DNA of 12,813 nucleotides from Actinomycetota bacterium (lineage in GTDB: Bacteria; Actinomycetota; Nitriliruptoria; Euzebyales; Egibacteraceae): NCBI GenBank assembly GCA_019347785.1, contig JAHWKQ010000039.1, forward strand, positions 1-12,813. Direction: 5' to 3'. Made by a program: the position numbers and the translations under genes. Shown here piece by piece: positions 6,023 through 12,813 of the stretch; the first letter of the stretch is position 1; every line of letters begins with the position of its first letter. The notes beneath the pieces are model-generated. The model ran no database searches. It worked only from the letters and a program-made list of their open reading frames with translations, and was not told where the DNA came from.

Positions 6023-6050
6023 CCGGCGACGCCAGGCCGGCCGGCGCCGG
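6023..6050 (-). terminator. Inverted repeat after the glutamate dehydrogenase stop
   Basis: CCGGCG (6023-6028) and CGCCGG (6045-6050) can form a 6-bp stem with a 16 nt loop. It begins right after the gdh stop codon and lies just upstream of the alcohol dehydrogenase -10 box. There is no T-run, so it could be a GC-rich terminator or chance. Confidence 0.3.
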
Positions 6051-6051
6051 G

Positions 6052-7413
6052 TCAGACGATGCCGTGGGCCAGCATCGCCTCTCCCACGCGCACGAACGCG
6101 GCGAGGTTCGCGCCCTTGACGTAGTCGACGTGGTCACCGTCGCGCCCCCATCGCAGACACCGCTCGTGGATCTGGCGCATGACTTCCCGCAGCCGCTCGT
6201 CGACCTGCTCGCGGCCCCAGGCGATCCGCAGCGCGTTCTGGCTCTGCTCCAACCCGGAGACGGCCACCCCGCCGGCGTTGGCGGCCTTGCCGGGCGCGTA
6301 CATGATGCGCGCCGCCAGGAACCGCCGCACCGCCTCGGACGTGCTCGGCATGTTCGCGCCCTCGGCCACCAGCACGCAGCCGTTGCCGAGCAGGGTCTCG
6401 GCGTCCCGCCCGTCCAGCTCGTTCTGCGTCGCGGACGGGAACGCCGCGTCGCACGGGATCGACCAGGGCCGTCGTCCGTCCAGGTACTCGCACCCGAACC
6501 GCTCGGCGTACTCGCAGATGCGACCCCGACGGACCTCCTTCAGGTCCTTGACGAAGGCGAGCTTCTCCTCGTCGATCCCGGCGGGGTCGTGGATCGAGCC
6601 GCTCGAGTCCGACAGGGACACCACGGTGCCGCCCAGCTGGCGGATCTTCTCGGCCGTGTAGATCGCGACGTTGCCCGACCCCGACACCGTGCAGACCTTG
6701 CCCGCGACGCTGTCGTCCCGGTGGTTGAGCATGTTCTCGGCGAAGTAGACGGCGCCGTAGCCGGTCGCCTCGGTGCGCACCAGGCTGCCCCCGAAGGTCA
6801 GGCCCTTGCCGGTCAGCGTCCCGGTGAAGCGGTTCTGGATGCGCTTGTACTGGCCGAACAGGTAGCTGATCTCCCGGGAGCCGACGCCGATGTCGCCGGC
6901 GGGCACGTCGGTGTCCTCGCCGATATGGCGGTGCAGCTCGAGCATGAGCGCCTGGCAGAAGCGCATCACCTCGCGCTCGGACTTGCCCTTGGGGTTGAAG
7001 TTGGCACCGCCCTTCGCCCCACCCATGGGCAGGCCCGTCAGCGCGTTCTTGAGGGTCTGCTCGAAGCCCAGGAACTTGAGCACGCCCATGTTGACCGCCG
7101 AGCCGAAGCGCAGGCCGCCCTTGTACGGGCCGATCGAGTTGTTGAACTGCACGCGCCAGGCGCGGTCGGCGCGCACGTTGCCGGCGTCGTCCTCCCACGC
7201 GACCCGGAAGATGACGACGCGGTCGGGCTCGGTGAGGCGCTCCAGGAGCTTGGCGTCCCGGTACTCGGGGTGGTCGAGCACGTAGGGCATGACGGTCTGG
7301 ACGAGCTCGTGCACGGCCTGGTGGAATTCGTCCTCGCCGGGGTTGCGCCGCACGAGGCCCCGCATGAAGCGCTCGGTCTCGGCCTCCGCCGCCGCCTGCT
7401 CGCCTCCGCCCAC
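6052..7413 (-). CDS. gdhA: NADP-type glutamate dehydrogenase
   Basis: This is a 453-residue hexameric-class glutamate dehydrogenase that interconverts 2-oxoglutarate plus ammonia and glutamate in the cytoplasm. The alignment to E. coli GdhA (447 residues) holds along the full length from memory. Landmarks are NNSIGPYKGGLRF (91-103), LPMGGAKGG with catalytic K134, PAGDIGVGSREI (171-182), TGKGLTFGGS (201-210), the cofactor-binding SGSGNVA (244-250), ATQNELD and EGANMPST. The start is GTG 7413, decided by GGGAGGG 7 nt upstream. The frame remains open much further upstream, to 7872, but that part is antisense to the malic enzyme gene. It is divergent from the malic enzyme gene with a 160 nt gap, which suggests shared control of the 2-oxoglutarate/malate node. 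I do not see a binding site I can name. Confidence 0.95.
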   Translation of the reverse strand: MGGGEQAAAEAETERFMRGLVRRNPGEDEFHQAVHELVQTVMPYVLDHPEYRDAKLLERLTEPDRVVIFRVAWEDDAGNVRADRAWRVQFNNSIGPYKGGLRFGSAVNMGVLKFLGFEQTLKNALTGLPMGGAKGGANFNPKGKSEREVMRFCQALMLELHRHIGEDTDVPAGDIGVGSREISYLFGQYKRIQNRFTGTLTGKGLTFGGSLVRTEATGYGAVYFAENMLNHRDDSVAGKVCTVSGSGNVAIYTAEKIRQLGGTVVSLSDSSGSIHDPAGIDEEKLAFVKDLKEVRRGRICEYAERFGCEYLDGRRPWSIPCDAAFPSATQNELDGRDAETLLGNGCVLVAEGANMPSTSEAVRRFLAARIMYAPGKAANAGGVAVSGLEQSQNALRIAWGREQVDERLREVMRQIHERCLRWGRDGDHVDYVKGANLAAFVRVGEAMLAHGIV

Positions 7414-7465
7414 CGGGGCACCCTCCCGTCGGGCCCGCTCGGGCTCACCGCCCGTGGCCCACGGG

Positions 7466-7471
7466 ACCGTA
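7466..7471 (-). promoter_or_regulatory. Candidate -10 box for gdhA
   Basis: Read on the minus strand, TACGGT (7471 to 7466) fits TAnnnT and would give a leader of about 45 nt before GTG 7413. I found no matching -35 box, so support is weak. Confidence 0.25.
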
Positions 7472-7517
7472 ACAGCCCGCGGCCCGCGCAGACCTGGCCC
7501 CCCGGCCCCGCGGCGGC

Positions 7518-7523
7518 TAGCGT
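7518..7523 (+). promoter_or_regulatory. Candidate -10 box for the malic enzyme gene
   Basis: TAGCGT fits TAnnnT and would give a leader of about 45 nt that contains the strong ribosome site GAGGAGG (7562-7568). No convincing -35 box is seen. Confidence 0.3.
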
Positions 7524-7573
7524 GCCCGTGCCCGGCCGTGCCGTCCGGACCGGATCTTCTCGAGGAGGCCGCC

Positions 7574-9010
7574 ATGTCCCCGACCAGCGCGTCGTACTCC
7601 ATCACGCTGCGCGTGCAGCTGGGAGGCGATCCCGGCGCCATGGGACGCGTGACCACGGCGGTGGGCGAAGCCGACGGCGTCGTCATGGCGATCGACATCG
7701 TTGAGTCCAAGGGCGACGCGATGACGGTCGACATCACCGTCAACGCCGTCGACGAGGACCACGCCCGTGCCATCCGCACGGCGGTCGAGGACATCGAGGA
7801 CGCGACCGTGCGGTCGATGAGCGACCGCACCTTCCTACTCCACCTCGGCGGCAAGATCACCGTCGAGTCCAAGGTGTCCGTGAACAGCCGCGACGCGCTG
7901 TCGATGGCCTACACGCCCGGCGTGGCGCGGGTCTGCTCGGCGATCGCCGAGCACCCCGAGGACGCGCGGCGCCTGACGATCAAGCGCAACACGATCGCGG
8001 TCGTGTCCGACGGCTCGGCCGTGGTGGGGCTCGGCAACATAGGCGCCACCGCGGCGCTGCCGGTCATGGAGGGCAAGTCGGTGCTCTTCCGCCAACTGGC
8101 CGAGGTCGACGCCTGGCCGGTCGTGCTCGACACCCACGACCCCGATGAGGTCGTGCGGTTCGTCGAGGCGCTGTCCCCGGCGTACGGCGGTGTCCTGCTG
8201 GAGGACATCGCCGCTCCCCACTGCTTCGAGATCGAGCGCCGCCTGCGCGAGAGCCTCGACATCCCCGTGTTCCACAACGACCAGCACGCCGCGGCGATCG
8301 TCGTTCTGGCGGCGCTGGAGAACGCGCTCAAGGTCGTCGGCAAGCGGTTGGCCGACGTCCGTGTCGCGCTCGCCGGCGTGGGCGCCGCCGGTTTCGCCAC
8401 CGCCAGGATCCTGGTCGCGGAGGGGACCGGCGACGTCGTCGCCTGCGACCGCCGGGGGATCCTTCACGCCGGGCGCGACGACCTGGACGGCACCAAGCGC
8501 TGGGTGGCCGAGCACACCAACCGCGACGGTCACCGCGGCGGCCTGCGCGACGCGGTGCGCGGCGCCGACGTGCTCGTCGGCCTCAGCGCCCCCAACATCC
8601 TGCAGCCCGAGGACATCGCGACGATGGCCGACGGCGCGGTGGTGTTCGCCCTGGCGCTGCCCGATCCCGACGTGGATCCTGACGGCGCGCGCGACCACGC
8701 CGCGGTCGTGGCCACCGCCCGCAGCGAGGACCTCAACCAGATCAACACCGTCCTGGCAGCCCCCGGGGTCTTCCGCGGCGCGCTGGACGCCGAGGCCCGC
8801 ACGATCACGGAGGCGATGAAGGTCGCGGCCGCCCGGGCCATCGCGGCCGTCGTCGGTGAGGACGAGCTGGGCCCCAACTACATCGTGCCGAGCCTCTTCA
8901 ACCCCGACGTCGTGCCAGCCGTCGCCAAGGCGGTGCGGCAGGCCGCGCGCGAGGACCAGGCCGCCGGGGCGCGGGACACCGGTCACGAGGACGTCCCCGA
9001 GCCCGCCTGA
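7574..9010 (+). CDS. ACT-domain malic enzyme, divergent active site
   Basis: This is a 478-residue protein with an N-terminal ACT-type regulatory domain (about 6-82) and a prokaryotic malic enzyme body (about 90-460). The body would decarboxylate malate to pyruvate with NAD(P). Conserved residues are Y113 (AYTPGVA), K168 (VMEGKSVLF), E210-D211 (LLEDIAAPHCFEIE), D236 and the Rossmann loop AGVGAAGFA (267-275). Several normally fixed positions differ. HDDQHGTA reads HNDQHAAA (234-241). The Asn of FALANP, which binds malate in studied enzymes, is L362 (FALALP). QVNNVLAFPG reads QINTVLAAPG (389-398). Either the substrate is altered or the enzyme is weak or regulatory. The ACT domain suggests control by a small ligand, possibly an amino acid. 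The start ATG has GAGGAGG 5 nt upstream. The stop is followed by a small hairpin. Confidence 0.88.
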   Translation: MSPTSASYSITLRVQLGGDPGAMGRVTTAVGEADGVVMAIDIVESKGDAMTVDITVNAVDEDHARAIRTAVEDIEDATVRSMSDRTFLLHLGGKITVESKVSVNSRDALSMAYTPGVARVCSAIAEHPEDARRLTIKRNTIAVVSDGSAVVGLGNIGATAALPVMEGKSVLFRQLAEVDAWPVVLDTHDPDEVVRFVEALSPAYGGVLLEDIAAPHCFEIERRLRESLDIPVFHNDQHAAAIVVLAALENALKVVGKRLADVRVALAGVGAAGFATARILVAEGTGDVVACDRRGILHAGRDDLDGTKRWVAEHTNRDGHRGGLRDAVRGADVLVGLSAPNILQPEDIATMADGAVVFALALPDPDVDPDGARDHAAVVATARSEDLNQINTVLAAPGVFRGALDAEARTITEAMKVAAARAIAAVVGEDELGPNYIVPSLFNPDVVPAVAKAVRQAAREDQAAGARDTGHEDVPEPA

Positions 9011-9011
9011 A

Positions 9012-9023
9012 GCCCCTCGGGGC
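9012..9023 (+). terminator. Short GC hairpin after the malic enzyme gene
   Basis: GCCC (9012-9015) pairs with GGGC (9020-9023) around CTCG, directly after the stop codon. There is no T-run, so termination is uncertain. Confidence 0.3.
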
Positions 9024-9033
9024 ATGCGCCGGG

Positions 9034-9039
9034 TACCCT
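9034..9039 (+). promoter_or_regulatory. Probable leaderless -10 box of the DUF3159 gene
   Basis: TACCCT ends 7 nt before ATG 9047, and there is no Shine-Dalgarno sequence in the gap. This is the typical spacing for leaderless actinobacterial transcripts. No clear -35 box is seen. Confidence 0.45.
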
Positions 9040-9046
9040 CACGGTC

Positions 9047-9709
9047 ATGACCTCCGGGGACGGCGCGGGTCCGGCGTACGGGGCCCGTGACGTGCTCGCC
9101 AACCGGCGGGTGATCGTCGACACGGTCCTCCCGCCGGTCGCCTTCGTCACCGTCAACGCCGTCGCCGGGCTGGTCGCCGCCGCCGTGACAGCGGTCCTGC
9201 TGTCGGGCCTGCTCGTCTCCGCCCGACTGCTGCGGCGCCAGCGGCTGCTGTACGCCGTGAGCGGCCTGGGCGGCGTGCTGCTGGGAGTCGCCGCGGCCTT
9301 GTGGTCGGGGGGCGCCGAGGGCTACTTCGTCCCGGGTGTCGTGCTCAACGCCGCCTACGCGGCGGCGGCGGGCCTGAGCGCGCTGCTGCGCCGCCCGCTG
9401 ATCGCCTGGACGAGCTGGCTGATCTACCGCTGGCCGCTCGCGTGGTACTGGCACCCGCGGGTCCGCCCGGCCTACAGCGAGATCACCTGGGCGTGGGCCG
9501 CCCTGTTCGCCGGGCGGGCGGCCGTGCGGGCGGTGCTGATCGGCTCGGGGCAGGTGGGTTGGCTGGCCGTCGCCACGCTGGCCACCGGCTGGCCGGCCTT
9601 CGCCGTCCTCATCGTCGCGACCTACGCCTACGTCGATCGGCGCCTCGTGCGCCTCGGGGGTCCCAGCGTCGACCAGGTGCGCCGCCGGCTGTCCACGGCG
9701 TCGGGGTGA
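9047..9709 (+). CDS. DUF3159-type integral membrane protein
   Basis: This 220-residue polytopic membrane protein is of the actinobacterial DUF3159 type, of unknown function. Hydrophobic segments run roughly at 24-55 (two helices), 66-87, 90-112, then after a polar stretch with many Trp (IAWTSWLIYRWPLAWYWHP, about 118-136), at 142-165 and 170-195. The C-terminus is short, basic and cytoplasmic-looking (VDRRLVRLGG). The protein has no enzymatic motif that I recognise. The ATG start is supported by the leaderless -10 box. Its stop overlaps the start of the acyltransferase gene in a GTGA quartet, so the two are probably translationally coupled and may act together in envelope lipid metabolism. 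That is inference from arrangement. Confidence 0.82.
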   Translation: MTSGDGAGPAYGARDVLANRRVIVDTVLPPVAFVTVNAVAGLVAAAVTAVLLSGLLVSARLLRRQRLLYAVSGLGGVLLGVAAALWSGGAEGYFVPGVVLNAAYAAAAGLSALLRRPLIAWTSWLIYRWPLAWYWHPRVRPAYSEITWAWAALFAGRAAVRAVLIGSGQVGWLAVATLATGWPAFAVLIVATYAYVDRRLVRLGGPSVDQVRRRLSTASG

Positions 9710-10410
9710 GCGCCCGGCGCCCGGCGCGGGCGCGGGACGCGGTCACGGACGCCGAGCCGGTCTACTGGCTGGTCATCCGCCTGCTCGACCTGTTCGTCCG
9801 GGCCGCCTTCCGGCTGTCGATCGTCGGCGGCGATGCCGTCTCGCGCACCGGGCCCGCCCTGCTGGCCGCCAATCACCTGTCCCGCATGGACCCGGTCGTG
9901 CTCATCGTGGCGCTACACCGCCTTCGCCGGCGCGTGCGCTTCCTCGCGGTCGAGGAGGTGTTCCACCACCCGGTCGCCGGCCGGCTGGTCCGTGCGGGCC
10001 ACCACGTCCCCGTGGGCCGCGGCAGCGGGCTGCGGGCGCTGCGGGCCGCGGGGGAGCGGCTGGACGACGGCGACCTGGTGCTCGTCTACCCCGAGGGGAC
10101 CATCGGCAGCGCCGATACGGCCGGCCACCCGAAGCTGGGTGTGGGCCTGTTGGCCGCGCGGCACGGTGTCCCGACCGTCCCCGTCGGCGTCTGGGGCGTG
10201 CAGCCGGCGCCGGCGGCCCGCCGACTGCGGCCACGCCGTCCCGCGGCGGTCGTGATCGGCCGCCCCCTGCCCCCGCCGCCCGACGACCGCTCCACGGGAC
10301 GCGCCGGCTACGAGCGCCACGCCGCCGCGGTCGCGGCGGCCATCGGCCGGCTGGTGCCCGCCGCCCGGCGACGTGTCGCCGTCATGGTCGACGGCCCCGC
10401 GCGTGGCTAG
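9706..10410 (+). CDS. PlsC-type 1-acyl-glycerol-phosphate acyltransferase family protein
   Basis: This is a 234-residue acyltransferase of the lysophosphatidic acid acyltransferase family, which transfers an acyl chain to a glycerophospholipid precursor at the inner membrane face. The catalytic NHLSRMD (56-62) gives the HX4D pair H57 and D62. The acceptor-binding EGTI motif is at 130-133, and VPVGRG (101-106) and VPTVPVGVWG follow in the usual order. A hydrophobic N-terminal stretch (about 18-40) may attach it to the membrane. The start is GTG 9706, overlapping the previous stop by 4 nt; no later start keeps the full domain. The C-terminal 60 residues are rich in Arg, Pro and Ala and less conserved. 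It ends convergently, overlapping the small minus-strand gene by 4 nt. Confidence 0.87.
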   Translation: MSARRPARARDAVTDAEPVYWLVIRLLDLFVRAAFRLSIVGGDAVSRTGPALLAANHLSRMDPVVLIVALHRLRRRVRFLAVEEVFHHPVAGRLVRAGHHVPVGRGSGLRALRAAGERLDDGDLVLVYPEGTIGSADTAGHPKLGVGLLAARHGVPTVPVGVWGVQPAPAARRLRPRRPAAVVIGRPLPPPPDDRSTGRAGYERHAAAVAAAIGRLVPAARRRVAVMVDGPARG

Positions 10411-10646
10411 GTCGCGCCGCCCCCGCCACGACCCTCGGCGGCGGGGTGCTCGACGAGGGCCAGGACGCGGCTGGCCATGAACCGCGCCGTGCGCACGACC
10501 TGGCCGCCCCGGGTGACCTCGACGACCTCGACGACGCCGCGCCCCGTCGTGATCTCCACCCGCCGGCCGGCGCGGGTGGCGCCGATCTCCCACGTGCGCA
10601 CGCCGTCGCCCGCGTCGACGACGATCTCGACCCGGTCACCCCTCAC
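10407..10646 (-). CDS. Small conserved-looking hypothetical protein
   Basis: This 79-residue frame begins at GTG 10646. It reads as alternating beta strands (RVEIVVDAG, TWEIGATRAGRRVEITT, GVVEVVEVTRGGQVVRTARF) and ends with a helix (MASRVLALVEHPAAE) before a Gly-rich tail. The regular polar/hydrophobic alternation suggests a small beta-rich fold, and similar short proteins seem familiar from actinobacteria, but I can assign no function. The ribosome site is poor. It overlaps the acyltransferase stop by 4 nt and diverges from the coiled-coil protein gene at 10743. Confidence 0.62.
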   Translation of the reverse strand: MRGDRVEIVVDAGDGVRTWEIGATRAGRRVEITTGRGVVEVVEVTRGGQVVRTARFMASRVLALVEHPAAEGRGGGGAT

Positions 10647-10707
10647 GCCGCCAAGCGTCCCCCCGCCGGCCCGTCCTCACCCGCACGCCGGTCGGGGCGC
10701 CAGCGGC

Positions 10708-10713
10708 TAGGCT
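10708..10713 (+). promoter_or_regulatory. Candidate -10 box for the small helical protein gene
   Basis: TAGGCT fits TAnnnT and lies 29 nt before GTG 10743, leaving room for the GAGGGAGAGGGGAG ribosome site in the leader. No -35 box is evident. Confidence 0.35.
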
Positions 10714-10742
10714 GCGACCGCGACGAGGGAGAGGGGAGTGCC

Positions 10743-11066
10743 GTGGCCGATCTGCGGGAGCTGGGGTCGCGCATCCAGGAAGCCGTCGTCGCCTACCGGG
10801 GGGCGCTGGAGACGGTCGTCGAGCGGGTCGACGAGGCCCGGGGCCATGTCCGGGGCGCCGGGCTCCAGCAGGTCGAGCAGCTGGAGTCGGAGGCCGTGTT
10901 CACGCTCAGGGAGTACGGGGAGGCCGCCGACGAGGCGGTGCGGGTCCACCTCGGCGCCCTGCTCGCGTCCGCCGGGGTCCTGGCCGATCACGTGCGCGAG
11001 CATGCCGGGGGTGAGCTGCCCCCGCCCGTGCGCGACGCGCTGGCCCACGTCGAGCGCGCCCGCTAG
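10743..11066 (+). CDS. Small all-helical hypothetical protein
   Basis: This 107-residue protein starts at GTG 10743, with GAGGGGAG about 4 nt upstream. It is almost all predicted helix, with heptad-like spacing in LRELGSRIQEAVVAYRGALETVVERVDEARGHV (4-36) and LQQVEQLESEAVFTLREYGEAADEAVRVHL (41-70). It therefore probably forms a coiled coil or helical bundle. There is no signal peptide, membrane segment or catalytic motif. Function is unknown. The gene stands alone between divergent and same-strand neighbours and ends 76 nt before the aldo/keto reductase. Confidence 0.7.
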   Translation: MADLRELGSRIQEAVVAYRGALETVVERVDEARGHVRGAGLQQVEQLESEAVFTLREYGEAADEAVRVHLGALLASAGVLADHVREHAGGELPPPVRDALAHVERAR

Positions 11067-11142
11067 CCAGGGCGTCAGGCGGCGGTCAGGTCCCGCTCGA
11101 GGATCGCCCGGGTCCCCGACGTCGACTCGATGGGACAGACCG

Positions 11143-12111
11143 ATGGACTACACGCACCTGGGGCGGACCGGCCTGCGGGTCAGCCGCCTGTGCCTCGGCA
11201 CCATGAACTTCGGCCCTCAGACGTCCGAGGAGGACTCCCACGCGATCATGGACGCCGCCTGGGAGCGCGGCCTGAACTTCTTCGACACGGCCGACGTGTA
11301 CGGCCGGCGCAAGGGAGAGGGCCGGACCGAGCAGATCGTCGGCCGCTGGCTGGCCAAGGGGGGTGGGCGCCGGGACCGGACGGTGATCGCCACAAAGGTC
11401 TACGGCTCCATGGGCGACGCTCCGAACGAGACGTTCCTGTCGGCGCTGCACATCCGCCGGGCGTGTGAGGCATCGCTGCGGCGCCTGCAGATGGACCACG
11501 TCGACCTGTACCAGATGCACCACGTCGACCGGAACACCCCCTGGGACGAGATCTGGCAGGCCATGGAGCTGCTCGTGCAGCAGGGCAAGGTGCTCTACGT
11601 CGGCTCGTCGAACTTCGCCGGGTGGCACATCGCCCAGGCGCAGGAGGCGGCCAGGGCGCGGCACTTCTACGGGCTGGCGAGCGAGCAGTCGCGGTACAAC
11701 CTGCTGGAGCGGACCGTCGAGCTGGAGGTCATCCCGGCCTGCCGCTCCTACGGGCTGGGCCTCATCCCGTGGAGCCCGCTGGGCCAGGGCCTGCTGGCCG
11801 GGATCCTGCGCAAGCAGCGCGAGGGCCGGTCGGCCACCAGCCGGACCCGGGAGCGGCTGAGCCGCCACCGTGAGCAGGTCCAGCGGTACGAGTCGCTCTG
11901 CGACGAGCTCGGCCAGCGGCCCGCCGACGTGGGGCTGGCGTGGCTGCTGCACCAGCCGGCAGTGACCGCGCCGATCATCGGCCCCCGCACGATGGAGCAG
12001 TTCGAGGGGTCGCTGCGTGCCCTGGACGTCGCCCTCGACGACAAGGCCCTGGCCCGCCTCGACGACATCTTCCCGGGCCCCGGCCCCGCCCCTGAGGCCT
12101 ACGCCTGGTAG
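11143..12111 (+). CDS. Aldo/keto reductase
   Basis: This is a 322-residue TIM-barrel NADPH-dependent reductase of the AKR superfamily that reduces aldehydes and ketones. The catalytic tetrad is D48, Y53 (FDTADVYG), K85 (ATKVYG) and H126 (LYQMHHVD). The cofactor-binding parts GSSNF (193-197), IPWSPLGQGLL and GPRTMEQFEGSL follow in order. The protein resembles the YghZ/YajO-like (potassium channel beta-subunit-like) bacterial branch, but the physiological substrate is unknown. The ATG at 11143 places the conserved YTHLGRTGLRVSRLCLGTM immediately at the N-terminus; an ATG at 11130 is out of frame. The ribosome site is weak (GGGACAG). It converges on thiE, with the last 13 nt of each gene overlapping. 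Confidence 0.92.
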   Translation: MDYTHLGRTGLRVSRLCLGTMNFGPQTSEEDSHAIMDAAWERGLNFFDTADVYGRRKGEGRTEQIVGRWLAKGGGRRDRTVIATKVYGSMGDAPNETFLSALHIRRACEASLRRLQMDHVDLYQMHHVDRNTPWDEIWQAMELLVQQGKVLYVGSSNFAGWHIAQAQEAARARHFYGLASEQSRYNLLERTVELEVIPACRSYGLGLIPWSPLGQGLLAGILRKQREGRSATSRTRERLSRHREQVQRYESLCDELGQRPADVGLAWLLHQPAVTAPIIGPRTMEQFEGSLRALDVALDDKALARLDDIFPGPGPAPEAYAW

Positions 12112-12794
12112 CCGTCGGCGACCGCGCCCCCCGTGCGGGCCGCGGTCCCGGCGAGCAGCGCCGACAGCTCCGCCGCCGCCGCGCGGGGGTCCGCCGCCCC
12201 GGTGAGCGCCCGGACGACCACCAGCCGGCGCCCACCGGCCGCCAGCACCGTCGGCGCCGTGTCGGCCGCCATGCCGCCGCTGACGAACCATGGGCGGTTG
12301 CCGGCGACGGCCGCCGCGTGGCGCAGGGGGTCGAGGCCGATCCCCGGTCGCCCCCGCTTCGTCGGCGTCTCCGACACCGGGCCGACGGTGAGCATGTCGC
12401 AGTCCTCGGCCAGCGCGCGGTCGATCTGCGCGACGTCGTGGGTGGAGCGGCCGATCAGCCGGTCGGGCCCGACGACGGTGCGGGCCTGGTCGGGAGACGG
12501 GTCGTCCTGGCCCACGTGGACGCCGTCCGCGTCGACCTCCGCGGCCAGCCACGGGTCGTCGTTGACGACGAACAGGGCCTCGTGGCGCCGGCACGCGGCG
12601 CGGACGGTCGCCGCCGCCTCCCGTAGCTGGGACGCCGAGGCGTCCTTGTCCCGCAGCTGGACGATGTCCACGCCCCCGGCAAGGACCTCCTCGAGGAAGC
12701 GCGCCAGGTCCTCACGCCCGGGCCGCCGGTCGGTGCACAGGTACAGCGGCGCCCGCCGCAGACGGTCCCGGCGCCACCGTCCCGAACCGTTCAT
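12099..12794 (-). CDS. thiE: Thiamine-phosphate synthase
   Basis: This is a 231-residue TIM-barrel enzyme that joins the hydroxymethylpyrimidine diphosphate and thiazole phosphate moieties to make thiamine phosphate. Motifs are LYLCTD, the pyrophosphate-binding VQLRDKDAS (45-53), the Mg-binding NDDPWLAAEVDADGVHVGQDD (78-98), GRSTHD (114-119), VGPVSETPTKRGRPGIG (136-152) and VSGGM, then a conserved VVVRALTGA near the C-terminus. All parts are present, so it looks functional. ATG 12794 has GGGGAGG 8 nt upstream. No other thi gene is in the window and only 19 nt of upstream DNA are visible, so whether a TPP riboswitch precedes it cannot be judged. It overlaps the 3' end of the aldo/keto reductase gene. 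Confidence 0.94.
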   Translation of the reverse strand: MNGSGRWRRDRLRRAPLYLCTDRRPGREDLARFLEEVLAGGVDIVQLRDKDASASQLREAAATVRAACRRHEALFVVNDDPWLAAEVDADGVHVGQDDPSPDQARTVVGPDRLIGRSTHDVAQIDRALAEDCDMLTVGPVSETPTKRGRPGIGLDPLRHAAAVAGNRPWFVSGGMAADTAPTVLAAGGRRLVVVRALTGAADPRAAAAELSALLAGTAARTGGAVADGYQA

Positions 12795-12813
12795 CCTCGT
12801 GGCCTCCCCGCTC

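Noticed and set aside
5200..7704. An 834-codon open frame on the plus strand
   Set aside because: It runs antisense across the alcohol dehydrogenase and gdhA genes, whose family motifs are intact. The translation is low-complexity Ala/Arg/Gly/Val-rich, typical of mirror frames in GC-rich DNA.
7414..7872. N-terminal extension of glutamate dehydrogenase by 153 residues
   Set aside because: The extra part is antisense to the malic enzyme gene, and the ribosome site GGGAGGG points to GTG 7413, which gives the usual family length.
7835..9454. A 539-codon open frame on the minus strand
   Set aside because: It is antisense to the malic enzyme and DUF3159 genes and has no recognisable motif.
11086..12594. 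A 502-codon open frame on the minus strand
   Set aside because: It covers the antisense of the aldo/keto reductase and a wrong frame of thiE; its composition is compositional mirror, not protein-like.

Overview
This is a very GC-rich, gene-dense chromosomal window of actinobacterial type. Support for that comes from the strong G/C preference at third codon positions, GTG starts, TAnnnT -10 boxes sitting 6-7 nt before start codons, a DUF3159-type membrane protein and a membrane-anchored PknB-type kinase. I cannot name a genus. I see no rRNA, tRNA, CRISPR array, insertion sequence or phage gene, and the content is mostly housekeeping. No stretch of 300 bases lacks a gene.

Layout: (1) 88-810, a family 2 glycosyltransferase, converging on (2) a FbpC-like ABC ATPase without visible partners (818-1915, minus). 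(3) Divergent from it is a PknB-like receptor kinase (2036-3571) whose catalytic HRD aspartate is alanine. (4) A same-strand cluster at 3642-4996 holds a small ABM-like protein, an OsmC-family protein and a YbaK-type deacylase. (5) On the minus strand lie a zinc alcohol dehydrogenase (5005-6009) and an NADP-type glutamate dehydrogenase (6052-7413). (6) Divergent from the latter is an ACT-malic enzyme (7574-9010), followed by a DUF3159 membrane protein and an overlapping PlsC-type acyltransferase (9047-10410). (7) Then come two small uncharacterised proteins, an aldo/keto reductase (11143-12111) and thiE (12099-12794, minus), which converge with a 13 nt overlap.

The most striking feature is the OsmC gene at 3994-4473. 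One in-frame TGA (4198-4200) splits an otherwise intact, well-preserved OsmC reading frame. It falls exactly where the family has its N-terminal peroxidatic cysteine, and the second active-site cysteine (CPV motif) is intact 69 residues downstream. A stem-loop that could act as a bacterial SECIS lies directly after the TGA. The simplest reading is a selenocysteine-containing OsmC peroxidase that ordinary gene calling would cut in two. The selenocysteine machinery itself is not in the window, so this is an inference from position and conservation.

Second-tier observations are the probable pseudokinase, a malic enzyme with several substituted active-site residues, and recurrent leaderless-type promoters.
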